Part shown: one piece after another, positions 18,501 to 26,931 of the stretch
Position numbering within the stretch: the first letter of the stretch is position 1
Layout: the number at the start of each line of letters is the position of its first letter
Program-made: the position numbers and the translations under genes
NCBI RefSeq assembly: GCF_001563265.1
Contig: NZ_CP005083.1
Coordinates: 127,001-191,000 of the forward strand
Reading direction: 5' to 3'
Length of the DNA: 64,000 nt
Source of the DNA: Sphingobium sp. TKS
GTDB taxonomy: Bacteria; Pseudomonadota; Alphaproteobacteria; Sphingomonadales; Sphingomonadaceae
Notes under the pieces: generated by a model
What the model saw: only the letters and a program-made list of their open reading frames with translations
Database searches by the model: none
Told to the model about the DNA's origin: nothing

Positions 18501-19066
18501 AGCGGGCCGCCGCCCGGTCCGAGGCGCTCTCACGCGTGGTTGCGGTGAACTATGCGAGGCTTCTGGCGATCAAGGATGAATATGAGGTGGCGCGGATGCT
18601 GACGGATCCGGTGCTGCGGCGGAGCCTGTCAGAAACGTTCGGAGACGGCGCGCGACTGAGCTTCAACATGGCACCGCCGTTTTTACCTGGCCGGGCGGCG
18701 AACGGCCGACCACGCAAGCGGGAAATTCCCTGGTGGCTTGCTTTCCCGGCGCTACGACTGCTGGCCCAAATGCGGGGATTGCGCGGAACCGCGCTCGATA
18801 TCTTCGGCAGCACTGCAGAGCGCCGACGAGAGCGCGCCTTGTTGCGGGATTACGAGGCGCTTGTCGATCGCACGGTCGCGCGTCTTTCCGCCGACAATCT
18901 TGCGGCAGCAACCAGGCTGCTGGACGAAGTCTCTGCGGTGCGGGGATATGGCCCCGTGAAGGACGAGGCCATGTCGCGGTATTTCGACAAAATTCGCGCC
19001 GACGAACGTCTTTTCAGTGACGGAGACGCGCTGGATCAGCCTGACGTGGCAGCTTTTGCGACGTAA
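15599..19066 (+). CDS. Indolepyruvate ferredoxin oxidoreductase family protein, fused subunits
   Basis: A 1155-aa protein joining the subunits of indolepyruvate (2-oxoacid) ferredoxin oxidoreductase in one chain. The first part has the pyrimidine-binding and transketolase-like regions (GYISGYRGSPLG), the middle has CSGCPHNRST and GIGCHTMAAF before the TPP-binding GDGTYYHSG, then a ferredoxin-like CEGCGDCTVQSSC, and the C-terminal gamma-like domain (GVGGTGVITVGALI). Start ATG 15599 has a GGAGAG site; an earlier ATG at 15548 lies inside the palindrome and is less likely. The reaction is oxidative decarboxylation of an aryl or branched 2-oxo acid to acyl-CoA. Fused forms occur in aerobic Proteobacteria. 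The substrate is inferred only as far as aryl-pyruvate-like. Confidence 0.93.
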   Translation: MDKHAPVSLEDKWAITRGRILLNGTQALVRVLLSQAWLDQCAGLRTAGYISGYRGSPLGNVDTTLWSVGKRLEQAGIRFQPGVNEDLAVTAIAGTQQIDQVPGARYDGVYSAWYGKGPGVDRSGDAFKHGNYAGAHRNGGVVLFYGDDHSGKSSTVAYQSEQAIAANLIPSFYPADVGEILHFGLLALALSRHSGTWAAVKCVTEVVEQTASVDIDLDTFAPIMPAIPAVPPEGLHAKVRPFNPLRAEQIVVEYRLPSVIPFVRANGIDRTIFRAPEPRLAIVSAGKSYGDVRQALALLEIDEARATALGISLFKVGCIWPLDAESIAAFARGHDTLLIVEEKRSFIEAQTASALVNDPAAPRLIGKADEAGAPLLSSVTPLQPEDIARVIADRLKRLGVEFNALAPGRGAAPAGGNTLPTLRTPYFCSGCPHNRSTRIPDGSLSMTGIGCHTMAAFATPEKALLPTQMGGEGLNWTGLAPFTDTPHMFQNMGDGTYYHSGTLAIRAAVASGANMTYKILYNDAVAMTGGQPIDGPISVAKIAHQVLHEGVKRVVLLSDNPDLHRRDRAMPAAVAIHHRDALERIQRELRETQGCTVLIYEQTCAAEKRRRRKRGELPDPPKRMFIAEDVCEGCGDCTVQSSCMSIMPKETAFGRKRTIDQSSCNKDYSCADGFCPSFITVRDAEPVRPRGADIDDTLFEGLPEPRRVEGSWNIMVAGVGGTGVITVGALIAMAAHVEGRAVSLFDMTGLAQKNGAVFSHIRVAATSGEIRTQRLGRGEADLLIAFDLIAALSSDAIATLRHGHTRVLANSFVMPTAAFQSDRDAPSEAEILMARLIASAGEDRCIQIDAAALARRITGDTMAANLVLLGMAAQSGLLPVSTVALERAIMLNGVAVKANITAMRLGRVLVADAARLDHLTADRADRAVTPQTFEDIVTHRSAHLSRYQDDVLAKRYRDKMAVVHEAEQRAAARSEALSRVVAVNYARLLAIKDEYEVARMLTDPVLRRSLSETFGDGARLSFNMAPPFLPGRAANGRPRKREIPWWLAFPALRLLAQMRGLRGTALDIFGSTAERRRERALLRDYEALVDRTVARLSADNLAAATRLLDEVSAVRGYGPVKDEAMSRYFDKIRADERLFSDGDALDQPDVAAFAT

Positions 19067-19132
19067 AAAGCGACGGGAGCGGGAAACTTATGCCTGCTAT
19101 CTGGCGCGGCACTGGCACAGTTCTCATTTCCG

Positions 19133-19807
19133 TCAATCATCGTCCTCAGGGACGTCGCAGTGCGTTTCGAATGCCGCCGTCGAGATGGTGACGACCTCAT
19201 CAATCATTCGGTTGATCGTTTTCTCGTTCAGCCGGGGTGCTCCAAAGCGAAACGGGGCCAGCGCAGCAAGGCCCACCGTCAGGCTCAACATTTCATAGAT
19301 ACGGTTTCGCGACACATTGGGAAATAGCTTGGCGAGTGCATCGACATAGAGTTCGCGGACGGGCGCTATGCGATCCTGAAGCAGCGTGACGGCAATATCG
19401 GGCACAACGAGGTGCAAGCTAGCCACGATTCGTAAGTAGTTGTAACCCGTCTCACTTCCCGATTCCCGCAAGTGCGCCCCGAGATAAGCCGTCATCAGCG
19501 CGCGAATGTGATCATGCTGATTAAGATCAATGGGGATGTTGTGGAACCCGGAGATGCGGGTTGCTTGAATCCGCGACAACGCTTCTTCGAGAACCGCGCA
19601 ATATAGCGATTCTTTCGAGCCAAAATAATAGTTTACGGTAGAATTATTGACGCCGACCTCGCGCTGGATCGCGCGTTGACTGGCGCCTTGGAACCCATGC
19701 TCCGCGAAGTGGCGCGCAGCGACTCGGATCAGCCGGTCTCTGATGTTCGATGTGTCATTCTCGTCCATTGGTTGCCGTAGTTGCGTTTCGATTTTCAATT
19801 CTGACAT
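19133..19807 (-). CDS. TetR-family transcriptional regulator
   Basis: A TetR-family repressor of about 224 aa. The helix-turn-helix region reads ASQRAIQREVGVNNSTVNYYF followed by GSKESLY, and the longer C-terminal domain resembles the CecR/DUF1956 group. In-frame starts exist at 19852, 19807 and 19768; I chose 19807, which is preceded by CCAGG. It diverges from a TonB receptor, and the intergenic region holds the perfect palindrome TTCAACCGGTTGAA. Related sites near four other genes make this protein the leading candidate for a regulon-wide repressor (inference). Confidence 0.9.
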   Translation of the reverse strand: MSELKIETQLRQPMDENDTSNIRDRLIRVAARHFAEHGFQGASQRAIQREVGVNNSTVNYYFGSKESLYCAVLEEALSRIQATRISGFHNIPIDLNQHDHIRALMTAYLGAHLRESGSETGYNYLRIVASLHLVVPDIAVTLLQDRIAPVRELYVDALAKLFPNVSRNRIYEMLSLTVGLAALAPFRFGAPRLNEKTINRMIDEVVTISTAAFETHCDVPEDDD

Positions 19808-19942
19808 CCTGGTTTCATGCTGCAAAAGCGCCGGCAAGAAAAGGCAAAACACCTGCCAACCGCTCGAAACAGGAAACTCTCTCCGTCTCAGTGGCCGTCA
19901 CCGTGACAAAAATGGCCTTGACACCGCACGCTCTTGAGATCA

Positions 19943-19956
19943 TTCAACCGGTTGAA
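19943..19956. promoter_or_regulatory. Perfect palindrome TTCAACCGGTTGAA, candidate TetR operator
   Basis: This 14-bp perfect inverted repeat lies between the divergent TetR and TonB receptor genes, 42 bp before the receptor ATG. It is the best match to a motif found at five other places in the window (12048, 31533, 31649, 43803, 43971). Confidence 0.75.
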
Positions 19957-19998
19957 AGTGGGGCTTGGATAAATGAGCCCTCGAAATGGGGAGGATAT

Positions 19999-22269
19999 AT
20001 GATCCGGCTATTTTCTTCGGTAGGTGTGGCCGCGCTGGCGATCGGGGCCGCAACGGCGGCGAACGCGCAGGCTGCGGCCCCGGAATCCACGAGCTCGCAG
20101 ACGGCGGCGCCCGTCGACAATTTGATCGGGGACATAGTCGTCACCGCTCAAAAGCGCTCGGAATCGCTGCAAAGAGTCCCTGTCGCGGTGACCGCCGTTA
20201 CCGGAGCGGAGCTTGCGCGTAGCGGGATTACCGATCTGGCCGGTGTCACGGCGGTAGTTCCAAACCTTAATCTTGGGCAGCAACTGGGTGTCGCCAAGAT
20301 AGCACTTCGCGGTATCGGGCTGGAAAACATCTCGGCAGGTGCCGAAGGTAGTATCGCTTTCCATGTCGATGGAGTGTTCATCTCACGCTCGATCGCGGCA
20401 TTGTCGAGCTTCTATGATATCCAGCAGGTCGAAGTGCTGCGCGGCCCGCAGGGCACGCTTTACGGCCGGAACGCCACCGGCGGATCGATCAACATCACGA
20501 CACGCAGCCCGACGCAGGATCTGAGCGGGTACGCACGAGTGACTGTGGGCAATTATGCGCGTGTCACGACCGAAGGCGCCATCAGCGGCGCGATCATTCC
20601 CGGTGTGCTTGCGGCACGAATCGCGTTTCAAACCCAGGACCACAACGGTTATGGCCGAAATATCGTCACGGGTACGCGAATCGATGATCAGAACACGCGC
20701 GGCTTTCGCGGTAGCCTGCTTTTCACGCCGTCCGATCGACTGACGGTTGATGTCAAGGCGGACTATTTTCGCGAAAGCGATCGTTCGGGCGCGTATCACT
20801 ATTTCGGCGCGGGCGGGTTTGACCTTGCCGGCAATCCGGTTGTTCCCACAGGTTTGACGTCGGGCGGCACCGTTCCGGCCAACGTCCGCGACATTAGCAA
20901 TGATAGCGACCCCAGCAATAATGTGAAGTTCTGGGGCGTGAGCGGTAAGATCAGCTACGAGCTGTCGGATTCGGTCCAGTTGAGCTCGCTCACGGCGTTC
21001 CGGCGGACGGATTACACCACGCTAGCGGATCTCGATTCCACGAGTGCGAAGCTGGCGCCGACCACCCAGTTCGAGCGGGATCGGCAGTTGAGCCAGGAAT
21101 TCCAGCTTTCCGGAAAAGCGGACCGTTTAAACTGGCTCGTCGGCCTCTATTACTTTCATGAAAACGATGCCGGCGCGATCGATATTCCGTTTAACAATCA
21201 CATCGTCGGGTTTCCTCTCCCGGGAACTTTCGTACAGGGGTTCTACGGCGGCGGCGTGATCAAGACCGACGCGCTCGCCGCGTTCGGCCAGGCGACCTAC
21301 GAAGTGGTTGACAATCTGCGTCTAACGCTCGGCGCGCGCTACAGCACTGAAAAGAAGACCAACCAGGATCAGGTTCTTTTCGACTTCCTGACGCCTTACA
21401 ATCCCGCGACGCGCGCGCCGTTCACGTTGCCTGAGCGGAGCAAGCGGTTCAAGTCATTCACGCCGCGCATCGCTCTAGACTATCAGGCCACGCCTGATGT
21501 GTTGGTGTATGGTTCCTGGTCGAAAGGCTTCAAATCCGGAACGTACAACCTCGGCACCGGTCAGGCGCCGGTCAACCCCGAAAAGGTCAGCGCGTTCGAG
21601 GCGGGTCTGAAGTCGACGTTGCTCGATCGCCGCCTGCGACTGAACCTCGCCGGATTCCACTACAAGTATAAGGATCTTCAGGTCGGTAAAGTTGTGCAGA
21701 CGGTGTTGAATCTCGAAAATGCCGCAACGGCCAACATCTATGGTCTCGAGGCCGAGGTTCTGGCCAAAATCACGCCGCAGTTCGAAGTGACACTGAACGG
21801 CGCTTGGTTGCACGCGCGCTTCGACAATTACATCTCCTCCGATGCTGCGCGTCCGGCAGGCGACGGATCGGGTGTGCTCGATCCCACCACGCATTTGCCG
21901 GCGTTCAATCTGCACGGAAACAGGCTTTCGCAGTCGCCTGACTTCACCTTTTTCATTGCGCCGCAATATACAATTCCCACCGACGCGGGCAGTTTCGCCC
22001 TACGTGGCGAGTTGAGCTGGAGGGACAAGGTCTTTTTCACGCCGTTTAACGTAAATGCCACGAGCCAGGCAGCGAATGCGCGCGTCAACTTGTTCCTGAA
22101 CTGGGAGTCCAATAACAGCAAGGTTACTGCATCGCTGTTCGTGAAGAACCTCACCAACAAGACCATTATCGGCAACTCCTACGTCAGCACCTCGCTCGTC
22201 GGCTTTCCGGTGAATGGCTATCTCGAGGAACCTCGCACTTGGGGTGCGACAGTCGGGTATAAGTTTTGA
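19999..22269 (+). CDS. TonB-dependent outer-membrane receptor
   Basis: A 756-aa TonB-dependent receptor with a signal peptide (MIRLFSSVGVAALAIGAAT...ANAQ), TonB box-like GDIVVTAQKRSES, plug signature RGPQGTLYGRNATGGSINI near residue 150, and a barrel ending in Phe (ATVGYKF). The open frame starts at 19750, but ATG 19999 has a GGGGAGGA site and gives the signal peptide at the N-terminus. A TetR gene diverges from it across a perfect palindrome, so it is probably substrate-induced. It is followed by an MFS transporter, so the pair could carry a compound across both membranes. Confidence 0.95.
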   Translation: MIRLFSSVGVAALAIGAATAANAQAAAPESTSSQTAAPVDNLIGDIVVTAQKRSESLQRVPVAVTAVTGAELARSGITDLAGVTAVVPNLNLGQQLGVAKIALRGIGLENISAGAEGSIAFHVDGVFISRSIAALSSFYDIQQVEVLRGPQGTLYGRNATGGSINITTRSPTQDLSGYARVTVGNYARVTTEGAISGAIIPGVLAARIAFQTQDHNGYGRNIVTGTRIDDQNTRGFRGSLLFTPSDRLTVDVKADYFRESDRSGAYHYFGAGGFDLAGNPVVPTGLTSGGTVPANVRDISNDSDPSNNVKFWGVSGKISYELSDSVQLSSLTAFRRTDYTTLADLDSTSAKLAPTTQFERDRQLSQEFQLSGKADRLNWLVGLYYFHENDAGAIDIPFNNHIVGFPLPGTFVQGFYGGGVIKTDALAAFGQATYEVVDNLRLTLGARYSTEKKTNQDQVLFDFLTPYNPATRAPFTLPERSKRFKSFTPRIALDYQATPDVLVYGSWSKGFKSGTYNLGTGQAPVNPEKVSAFEAGLKSTLLDRRLRLNLAGFHYKYKDLQVGKVVQTVLNLENAATANIYGLEAEVLAKITPQFEVTLNGAWLHARFDNYISSDAARPAGDGSGVLDPTTHLPAFNLHGNRLSQSPDFTFFIAPQYTIPTDAGSFALRGELSWRDKVFFTPFNVNATSQAANARVNLFLNWESNNSKVTASLFVKNLTNKTIIGNSYVSTSLVGFPVNGYLEEPRTWGATVGYKF

Positions 22270-22275
22270 AGCCAT

Positions 22276-22312
22276 GGTGCCGTGACCTGTCACGCAGGCC
22301 GGTCACGGCACC
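22276..22312 (+). terminator. Hairpin after the TonB receptor gene
   Basis: GGTGCCGTGACC and GGTCACGGCACC form a perfect 12-bp stem around a 13-nt loop, starting 7 bp after the stop codon. There is no clear T run, so it could be a terminator or an RNA-stabilising hairpin that reduces expression of the next gene. Confidence 0.6.
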
Positions 22313-22399
22313 GCCGTCGCAGATTTCTGGCCCGCCCCCTTGGCAGCTTGGCCGCAGCCCGGCACGTCTGACCGGTATGAAATGAAAGCGAGGATGCCG

Positions 22400-23686
22400 A
22401 TGGAAATGGCCAGCGATTTTCGCCAGCATTGGCGGACGCTCGCGGGCTGCACCATCGCCGCCTCCATCGGCACGTTCGGGCTGCATAGTTATACCAGTGG
22501 CGCTTTCGTGCCTGAACTCGCGAAGCATGCTGGCTTCACGCGCGGCGAGATGTCGCTTGCCACCCTGATCTTGTGCGCGACGATTGCCGTGAGCGCCCCG
22601 TTCGTCGGTGCCTTGATGGACCGCTATGGCGCCCTGAGGATCGTTAGCGTTGCTGTCGTGGGTGAAGCGGCGGCCTTTGCCTTGCTTGGTCTGATCCGGG
22701 CGAACTTTCCGTCCTATGCGTCGGGCATCTTCATTCTCGCGGTGTTGGGCGTCGGTACGACGCCGCCTGGCTTTGCCAGAATGGTGACTGCGCGCTTCGA
22801 TCGATCGCGCGTGCTGGCGCTCGGCGTGCTGATCAGCGGTCTTTGTGTGGTCGCGATCGCCGGTCCGGTCTGGATGACGGCCGTGATCCAACATCTTGGT
22901 TGGCGAGGGGGCTATTTCGCGCTGGCCGGGCTTGTGCTTCTACTTGGAGGCGGCGGCGTGCTTCTGACTAGGAGCGACGGCACGATGCCGGAGGCGCAGG
23001 GCAACACAGATGAGTCCCAAAGCCGCGCCAGAGCGGGCGGCTACGCGCCGTTGCGGCGCCCGCTCTTCTGGATGATGCTTCTGGGCTTTGCCGCCCCGGC
23101 GGTGTTTTGTGGAGGATATATACTCCACTTGATCACGTTGCTGCGGGAGCGCGGTTTCAGCCGAGGCGAAGCAGCGCAGATCCAGGCGCTTATCGGCGTG
23201 GCCGTGCTGGCCGGGCGGTTGGGATCGGGGTGGGCCCTCGACCACTTCCCCGCGCAGCGCGTCGCCGCTTGCACAGCTTTCGTTTCCGGTCTGGCCTGCG
23301 CCTTATTGCTTCAATCCGACCCGGTGCTTTTGTGCATCGCTGCGCTAGGCATCGGCCTGACCATCGGCGCAGAACTGGACGTGATGGCCTATCTCCTTTC
23401 CCGGTATTTTGGCCTCGACAGCTTCGGACGACTGTACGCTTTGGCTTATGCCTGCCTGATCACGTCGGCGGGCGTCAGCCCGGTGCTGATCAATTGGATT
23501 GCCGATTTCGGCGGTGGATACGGCGCTGCGCTCATCACGTCGACAATCGGCACGATATCCGGAGCGGCCGTTCTGATGCTCTTGCCCAATCCGCCGGTGT
23601 CGGCGGCATGGGGCACGATCGCTGAGACTTCGTCTCGGCACCGCCTTGCCGACCCCGTGGACCCTGCCACGGTGGCGGAGACATGA
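22400..23686 (+). CDS. MFS transporter
   Basis: A 428-aa major facilitator with about 12 hydrophobic segments. After the first helix the loop contains the family motif-A-like GALMDRYGALRI, and a long central cytoplasmic loop (TRSDGTMPEAQGNTDESQ) separates the two halves. The open frame begins at 22340; ATG 22400 has a GCGAGG site at good spacing. It follows the TonB receptor and precedes the hydrolase module, which fits inner-membrane uptake of the pathway substrate. Export cannot be excluded. Confidence 0.9.
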   Translation: MEMASDFRQHWRTLAGCTIAASIGTFGLHSYTSGAFVPELAKHAGFTRGEMSLATLILCATIAVSAPFVGALMDRYGALRIVSVAVVGEAAAFALLGLIRANFPSYASGIFILAVLGVGTTPPGFARMVTARFDRSRVLALGVLISGLCVVAIAGPVWMTAVIQHLGWRGGYFALAGLVLLLGGGGVLLTRSDGTMPEAQGNTDESQSRARAGGYAPLRRPLFWMMLLGFAAPAVFCGGYILHLITLLRERGFSRGEAAQIQALIGVAVLAGRLGSGWALDHFPAQRVAACTAFVSGLACALLLQSDPVLLCIAALGIGLTIGAELDVMAYLLSRYFGLDSFGRLYALAYACLITSAGVSPVLINWIADFGGGYGAALITSTIGTISGAAVLMLLPNPPVSAAWGTIAETSSRHRLADPVDPATVAET

Positions 23687-23712
23687 CATTGGGCGGCTCA
23701 GCCGGAAACATA

Positions 23713-23725
23713 AGAGTTGACCTGC
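23713..23725 (+). promoter_or_regulatory. AGAGTTGACCTGC element upstream of amidohydrolase A
   Basis: The same 13 bp occurs at 31593-31605 upstream of the paralogous amidohydrolase. It contains TTGACC, which could be a -35 box, but I see no convincing -10 at 17 bp. It could also be an activator site. Confidence 0.35.
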
Positions 23726-23768
23726 TCATGCCGCTTGTCGGTCCAACTTCAGTTTTGAGGAGAGTTTG

Positions 23769-25244
23769 ATGTCTGGCCAAAAGAAAACGCTGATCCGTGG
23801 TGCATCGATTGTCAGCATGGATTCGGCGATCGGCGATCTTCCGCGCGGTGATATCCTGATCGTCGATGATCGCATCGTCGAGGTCGCGCCATCGATTTCG
23901 GCCGACGACGCCGAAATCATCGATGCGACCGGCATGATCGCCAGTCCCGGCTTCGTCGATACCCACCGCCACGTCTGGCAGACGCAGCTGAAGGGCGTGG
24001 CGATCGACTGGAGCCTGTTCGACTATAGCTGTCTGATGCGGTCGATGTATTCGATCTGCTATGAAGCCGACGATGCCTATCTGGGCAACTATGTCGGCGC
24101 GCTCGATGCCATCAACGCCGGCATCACGTCGATCGTCGACCACAGCCATTTGCAGATCACGCCCGAGCATTCGGATGGGCTCGTCAAGGGACTGAAGGAC
24201 GCCGGTATTCGCGGCGTGATGTGTTACGGTCTGTATCGCAACCCCAAGTACAAGCCGGGCGACACGCTCACAGTTGCGCAGGTGGTGGACGAAGTCTCCG
24301 GCCCGCTCGAAGAGTTTCACAAGGTCAATGCGACGCGTGTGCGGGACCAGCATTTTTCGTCAAACGACGGGCTGCTGCGGTTCGGGATCGCCGCGAGCGA
24401 GTTCGTCGTGTCGCCAGGTCCGGAGCCGGTGCTCGAGGAGATGGCGTGGGTACGGACGCTGGATCCCGCGCTCGTCAGCATTCACATCGGGTTCGGTGTG
24501 AACGAAGGGTTCCGCGTCGTTCCCCTGCTCCACGAACATGGCATGCTGGGCGATGACCTCCTCTTCGTTCACGGGGCGCACCTTACCGACTACGATCTGG
24601 CGCTGCTCAAGCAGCATGGCGGATGGCTGTCGACCACGCCCGAGACCGAATTGCAGATGGGCATGGGCTATCCCGTGCTGGAGCGCGTGGTGGAAAGCGG
24701 CAGCACGCCCTCGCTCGGCATCGACATCGCCTCGAACTTCGCGGGCGACATGTTCGCGCAGATGCGCCTGATGCTCCAGACCATGCGCTTCCGCCATTAT
24801 GAGATCGCGAACGCGGGCCTCCCGGTCGCGTCACGCTATGCGGCGCGCAAGATGCTCGAATTCGCCACGCTCGGTGGTGCGCGGGTGATGGGGATGGACA
24901 GCTACACCGGCAGCATCACGCCCGGAAAGAAAGCCGATCTCCTTCTGACGCGGATGGACAGCGTCAATATGAGCCCCGTCATCGATCCCATCGCGGCGCT
25001 AGTCTTCTATGCCGATGCGGGCGACATCGATTCCGTCTGGGTCGATGGCGTGGCGCGCAAGCGGCACGGCAAGCTGACGGGGCTGGACTGGTCGGCCGTC
25101 CGCTCCAGCCTGGTGACCTCGCGGAACGGCATTTACGAGAAGTTCCGCAAGATTCCCGAGCAGCAGATCCGGGACTATTGGTCGCCCCTCTGGAAGATCG
25201 AAATGCCCGCCATCGAGCTTCCGCTTGCCACGGCGGGGGCATGA
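23769..25244 (+). CDS. Amidohydrolase-family metal-dependent hydrolase (module A)
   Basis: A 491-aa member of the ATZ/TRZ-cytosine deaminase-like amidohydrolases. The N-terminal beta-sandwich (TLIRGASIVSMDSAIGD) leads to the metal motif DTHRH (His66 and His68), further His in VDHSHLQ and VHGAHLTD, and an Asp in SLGIDIASNFAG. The family hydrolyses C-N bonds of cyclic or exocyclic amides or deaminates heteroaromatics, but the substrate cannot be deduced. ATG 23769 follows TTGAGGAGAG. Its stop overlaps the start of the fumarylacetoacetase-like gene by four bases. A paralogue with patchy near-identity lies at 31761. Confidence 0.92.
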   Translation: MSGQKKTLIRGASIVSMDSAIGDLPRGDILIVDDRIVEVAPSISADDAEIIDATGMIASPGFVDTHRHVWQTQLKGVAIDWSLFDYSCLMRSMYSICYEADDAYLGNYVGALDAINAGITSIVDHSHLQITPEHSDGLVKGLKDAGIRGVMCYGLYRNPKYKPGDTLTVAQVVDEVSGPLEEFHKVNATRVRDQHFSSNDGLLRFGIAASEFVVSPGPEPVLEEMAWVRTLDPALVSIHIGFGVNEGFRVVPLLHEHGMLGDDLLFVHGAHLTDYDLALLKQHGGWLSTTPETELQMGMGYPVLERVVESGSTPSLGIDIASNFAGDMFAQMRLMLQTMRFRHYEIANAGLPVASRYAARKMLEFATLGGARVMGMDSYTGSITPGKKADLLLTRMDSVNMSPVIDPIAALVFYADAGDIDSVWVDGVARKRHGKLTGLDWSAVRSSLVTSRNGIYEKFRKIPEQQIRDYWSPLWKIEMPAIELPLATAGA

Positions 25245-26545
25245 CTGTGGCTCTCGATCATACGCATGACGCCGCAGCCAGGAGCTGGATCGAAGCCGCC
25301 AATGGGGAGGGGGCCGATTTTCCGATCCAGAACCTGCCGCTTGGCGTGTTCTCGACTGGGTCGGCAGGTCCGCGTTGCGGCGTGGCGATCGGCGATCAGA
25401 TTCTGGATCTGAAGCTGGCCGCGGAGCGCGAGTTGATCGAAGGTCCAGCGGCCGCGACGCTGTCGGTTGAAAACCTCGATCGTCTGTTCGCGCTCGGGCG
25501 CCCAGCGATGCGTGCGCTTCGTCATGCCGTGTTCGCGCTGCTCCGTGAGGACAATGACCGGCGCGACGGCAGCCTGCTGCACCCGATGCGGGATTGCACC
25601 CTGCTCCTGCCGACGTCCGTTCGCAGCTTTACCGATTTCTACGTCGGCATTCATCATGCAATTCGTTGCGCGGACGTTCTTGGGCAAGGCGAGAACCCGC
25701 TTCCGCCCAATTATCACACAATGCCGCTTGGGTATAACGGGCGTGCATCCACCGTCCGCGTAAGCGGGGAAAATGTCCGTCGGCCGATCGGGATGCGCAA
25801 GCCCATCGGTCAGCCGCAGTCAAGCTTCGGTGCCTGCGAATGGCTCGATTTCGAACTGGAAATGGGATTCTACATCGGCCCCGGAAATCCCGTCGGCGAG
25901 CCGGTGGCGATCGATCAGGCAGAAGACCAGGTAGTCGGCTATTGCCTGCTCAACGACTGGTCGGCGCGCGACATCCAGTTGTTCGAGATGGCGCCGCTCG
26001 GGGCCTTTAATTCCAAGAGCCTCAGCACCTCGATTTCCCCCTGGGTCGTCACCGCCGACGCCCTGGAGCCGTTCCGGATCGCGCCGATGAAACGCCTGCC
26101 TGGCGCGGGGCCGGTCCCGGCCTATCTGGATGGGGCAGCGGATCAGGAATGCGGCGGCATCGACGTCACGCTAACCGCGACGCTGTCCACCGCCGCCATG
26201 CGCGCGGCGGGCGCACCGGCGGCCCATCTGCTCGAAACCGGATCGCGCTATCTTTATTGGACCTGCGCGCAGATGGTGGCGCAGCAGTCCGTCACAGGGT
26301 GCTGCCTGATGCCGGGAGACCTGATCGGCACGGGCACGATCTCCGGACCTGATCAGGCCAGTTACGCCAGCCTGTTCGAACTGTCGGTCGGAGGGCGGGA
26401 GCCGCTCGTTCTCCCCAACGGCGAACGGCGGATGTTCCTCGAGGATGGCGACGAGGTCAGCTTTACAGGCCGGTGCAGCCGTGACGGGTTTGTCCCGATC
26501 GGCTTCGGAGCCTGCTCCGCCCAGATCCTGCCGGCGCTCGCGTGA
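25241..26545 (+). CDS. Fumarylacetoacetase-like hydrolase (module A)
   Basis: A 434-aa two-domain protein like fumarylacetoacetase (FahA). It has the N-terminal FPIQNLPLGVF signature, YNGRASTVRVSG, metal-binding acidic residues in LDFELEMGFYIG, and LLNDWSARDIQ. FahA cleaves the C-C bond of acylated 1,3-diketo acids. The tyrosine-pathway partners (homogentisate dioxygenase, maleylacetoacetate isomerase) are absent here, so a different 1,3-dicarbonyl substrate is more likely. ATG 25241 overlaps the amidohydrolase stop. The paralogue at 33279 is similar along its whole length. Confidence 0.92.
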   Translation: MTVALDHTHDAAARSWIEAANGEGADFPIQNLPLGVFSTGSAGPRCGVAIGDQILDLKLAAERELIEGPAAATLSVENLDRLFALGRPAMRALRHAVFALLREDNDRRDGSLLHPMRDCTLLLPTSVRSFTDFYVGIHHAIRCADVLGQGENPLPPNYHTMPLGYNGRASTVRVSGENVRRPIGMRKPIGQPQSSFGACEWLDFELEMGFYIGPGNPVGEPVAIDQAEDQVVGYCLLNDWSARDIQLFEMAPLGAFNSKSLSTSISPWVVTADALEPFRIAPMKRLPGAGPVPAYLDGAADQECGGIDVTLTATLSTAAMRAAGAPAAHLLETGSRYLYWTCAQMVAQQSVTGCCLMPGDLIGTGTISGPDQASYASLFELSVGGREPLVLPNGERRMFLEDGDEVSFTGRCSRDGFVPIGFGACSAQILPALA

Positions 26546-26621
26546 GGCGAGCGCGAAGGATTGTCACGCACCGCGCGGGCCACTTGCAGGAACGTAACTC
26601 TTTGATTCGATCGGATAACGC

Positions 26622-26909
26622 ATGACCATCTACATCGTCAGCGCCATGGATAAACACGACGAGCGCCTCTATGCCGAATATGAGGCGGATGCCCACGCGA
26701 CCTTCGCCGGGCATGACGATATCGAAATTCTGGCCATCTCCGATCACGTCCGCGCCATCGAGGGCGAGCCACCGGGACAACGTATGGTTCTGATCCGCGC
26801 TGCGGACGAGGCAGCGTTCGACCGCTGGTACCACTCGCCCGCGTACCAAGCCGCGAAAGCGAAGCGGCTTGCCGCCTCGCATGCCCGGTTCACGGTGATG
26901 TTGGACTAG
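26622..26909 (+). CDS. DUF1330-family small protein
   Basis: A 95-aa protein with the ferredoxin-like dimeric alpha/beta-barrel pattern of DUF1330 or related domains (IYIVSAMDKHDERLY at the start, WYHSPAYQAAKAKRL near the end). Such proteins are often small isomerase or monooxygenase-like partners in catabolic operons, but no reaction can be assigned. It lies 76 bp after the fumarylacetoacetase-like gene and 22 bp before the MBL-fold gene, so it probably belongs to the same operon. Module B has no equivalent. Confidence 0.8.
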   Translation: MTIYIVSAMDKHDERLYAEYEADAHATFAGHDDIEILAISDHVRAIEGEPPGQRMVLIRAADEAAFDRWYHSPAYQAAKAKRLAASHARFTVMLD

Positions 26910-26931
26910 CCAAGACTTCTTGGAGATATTT

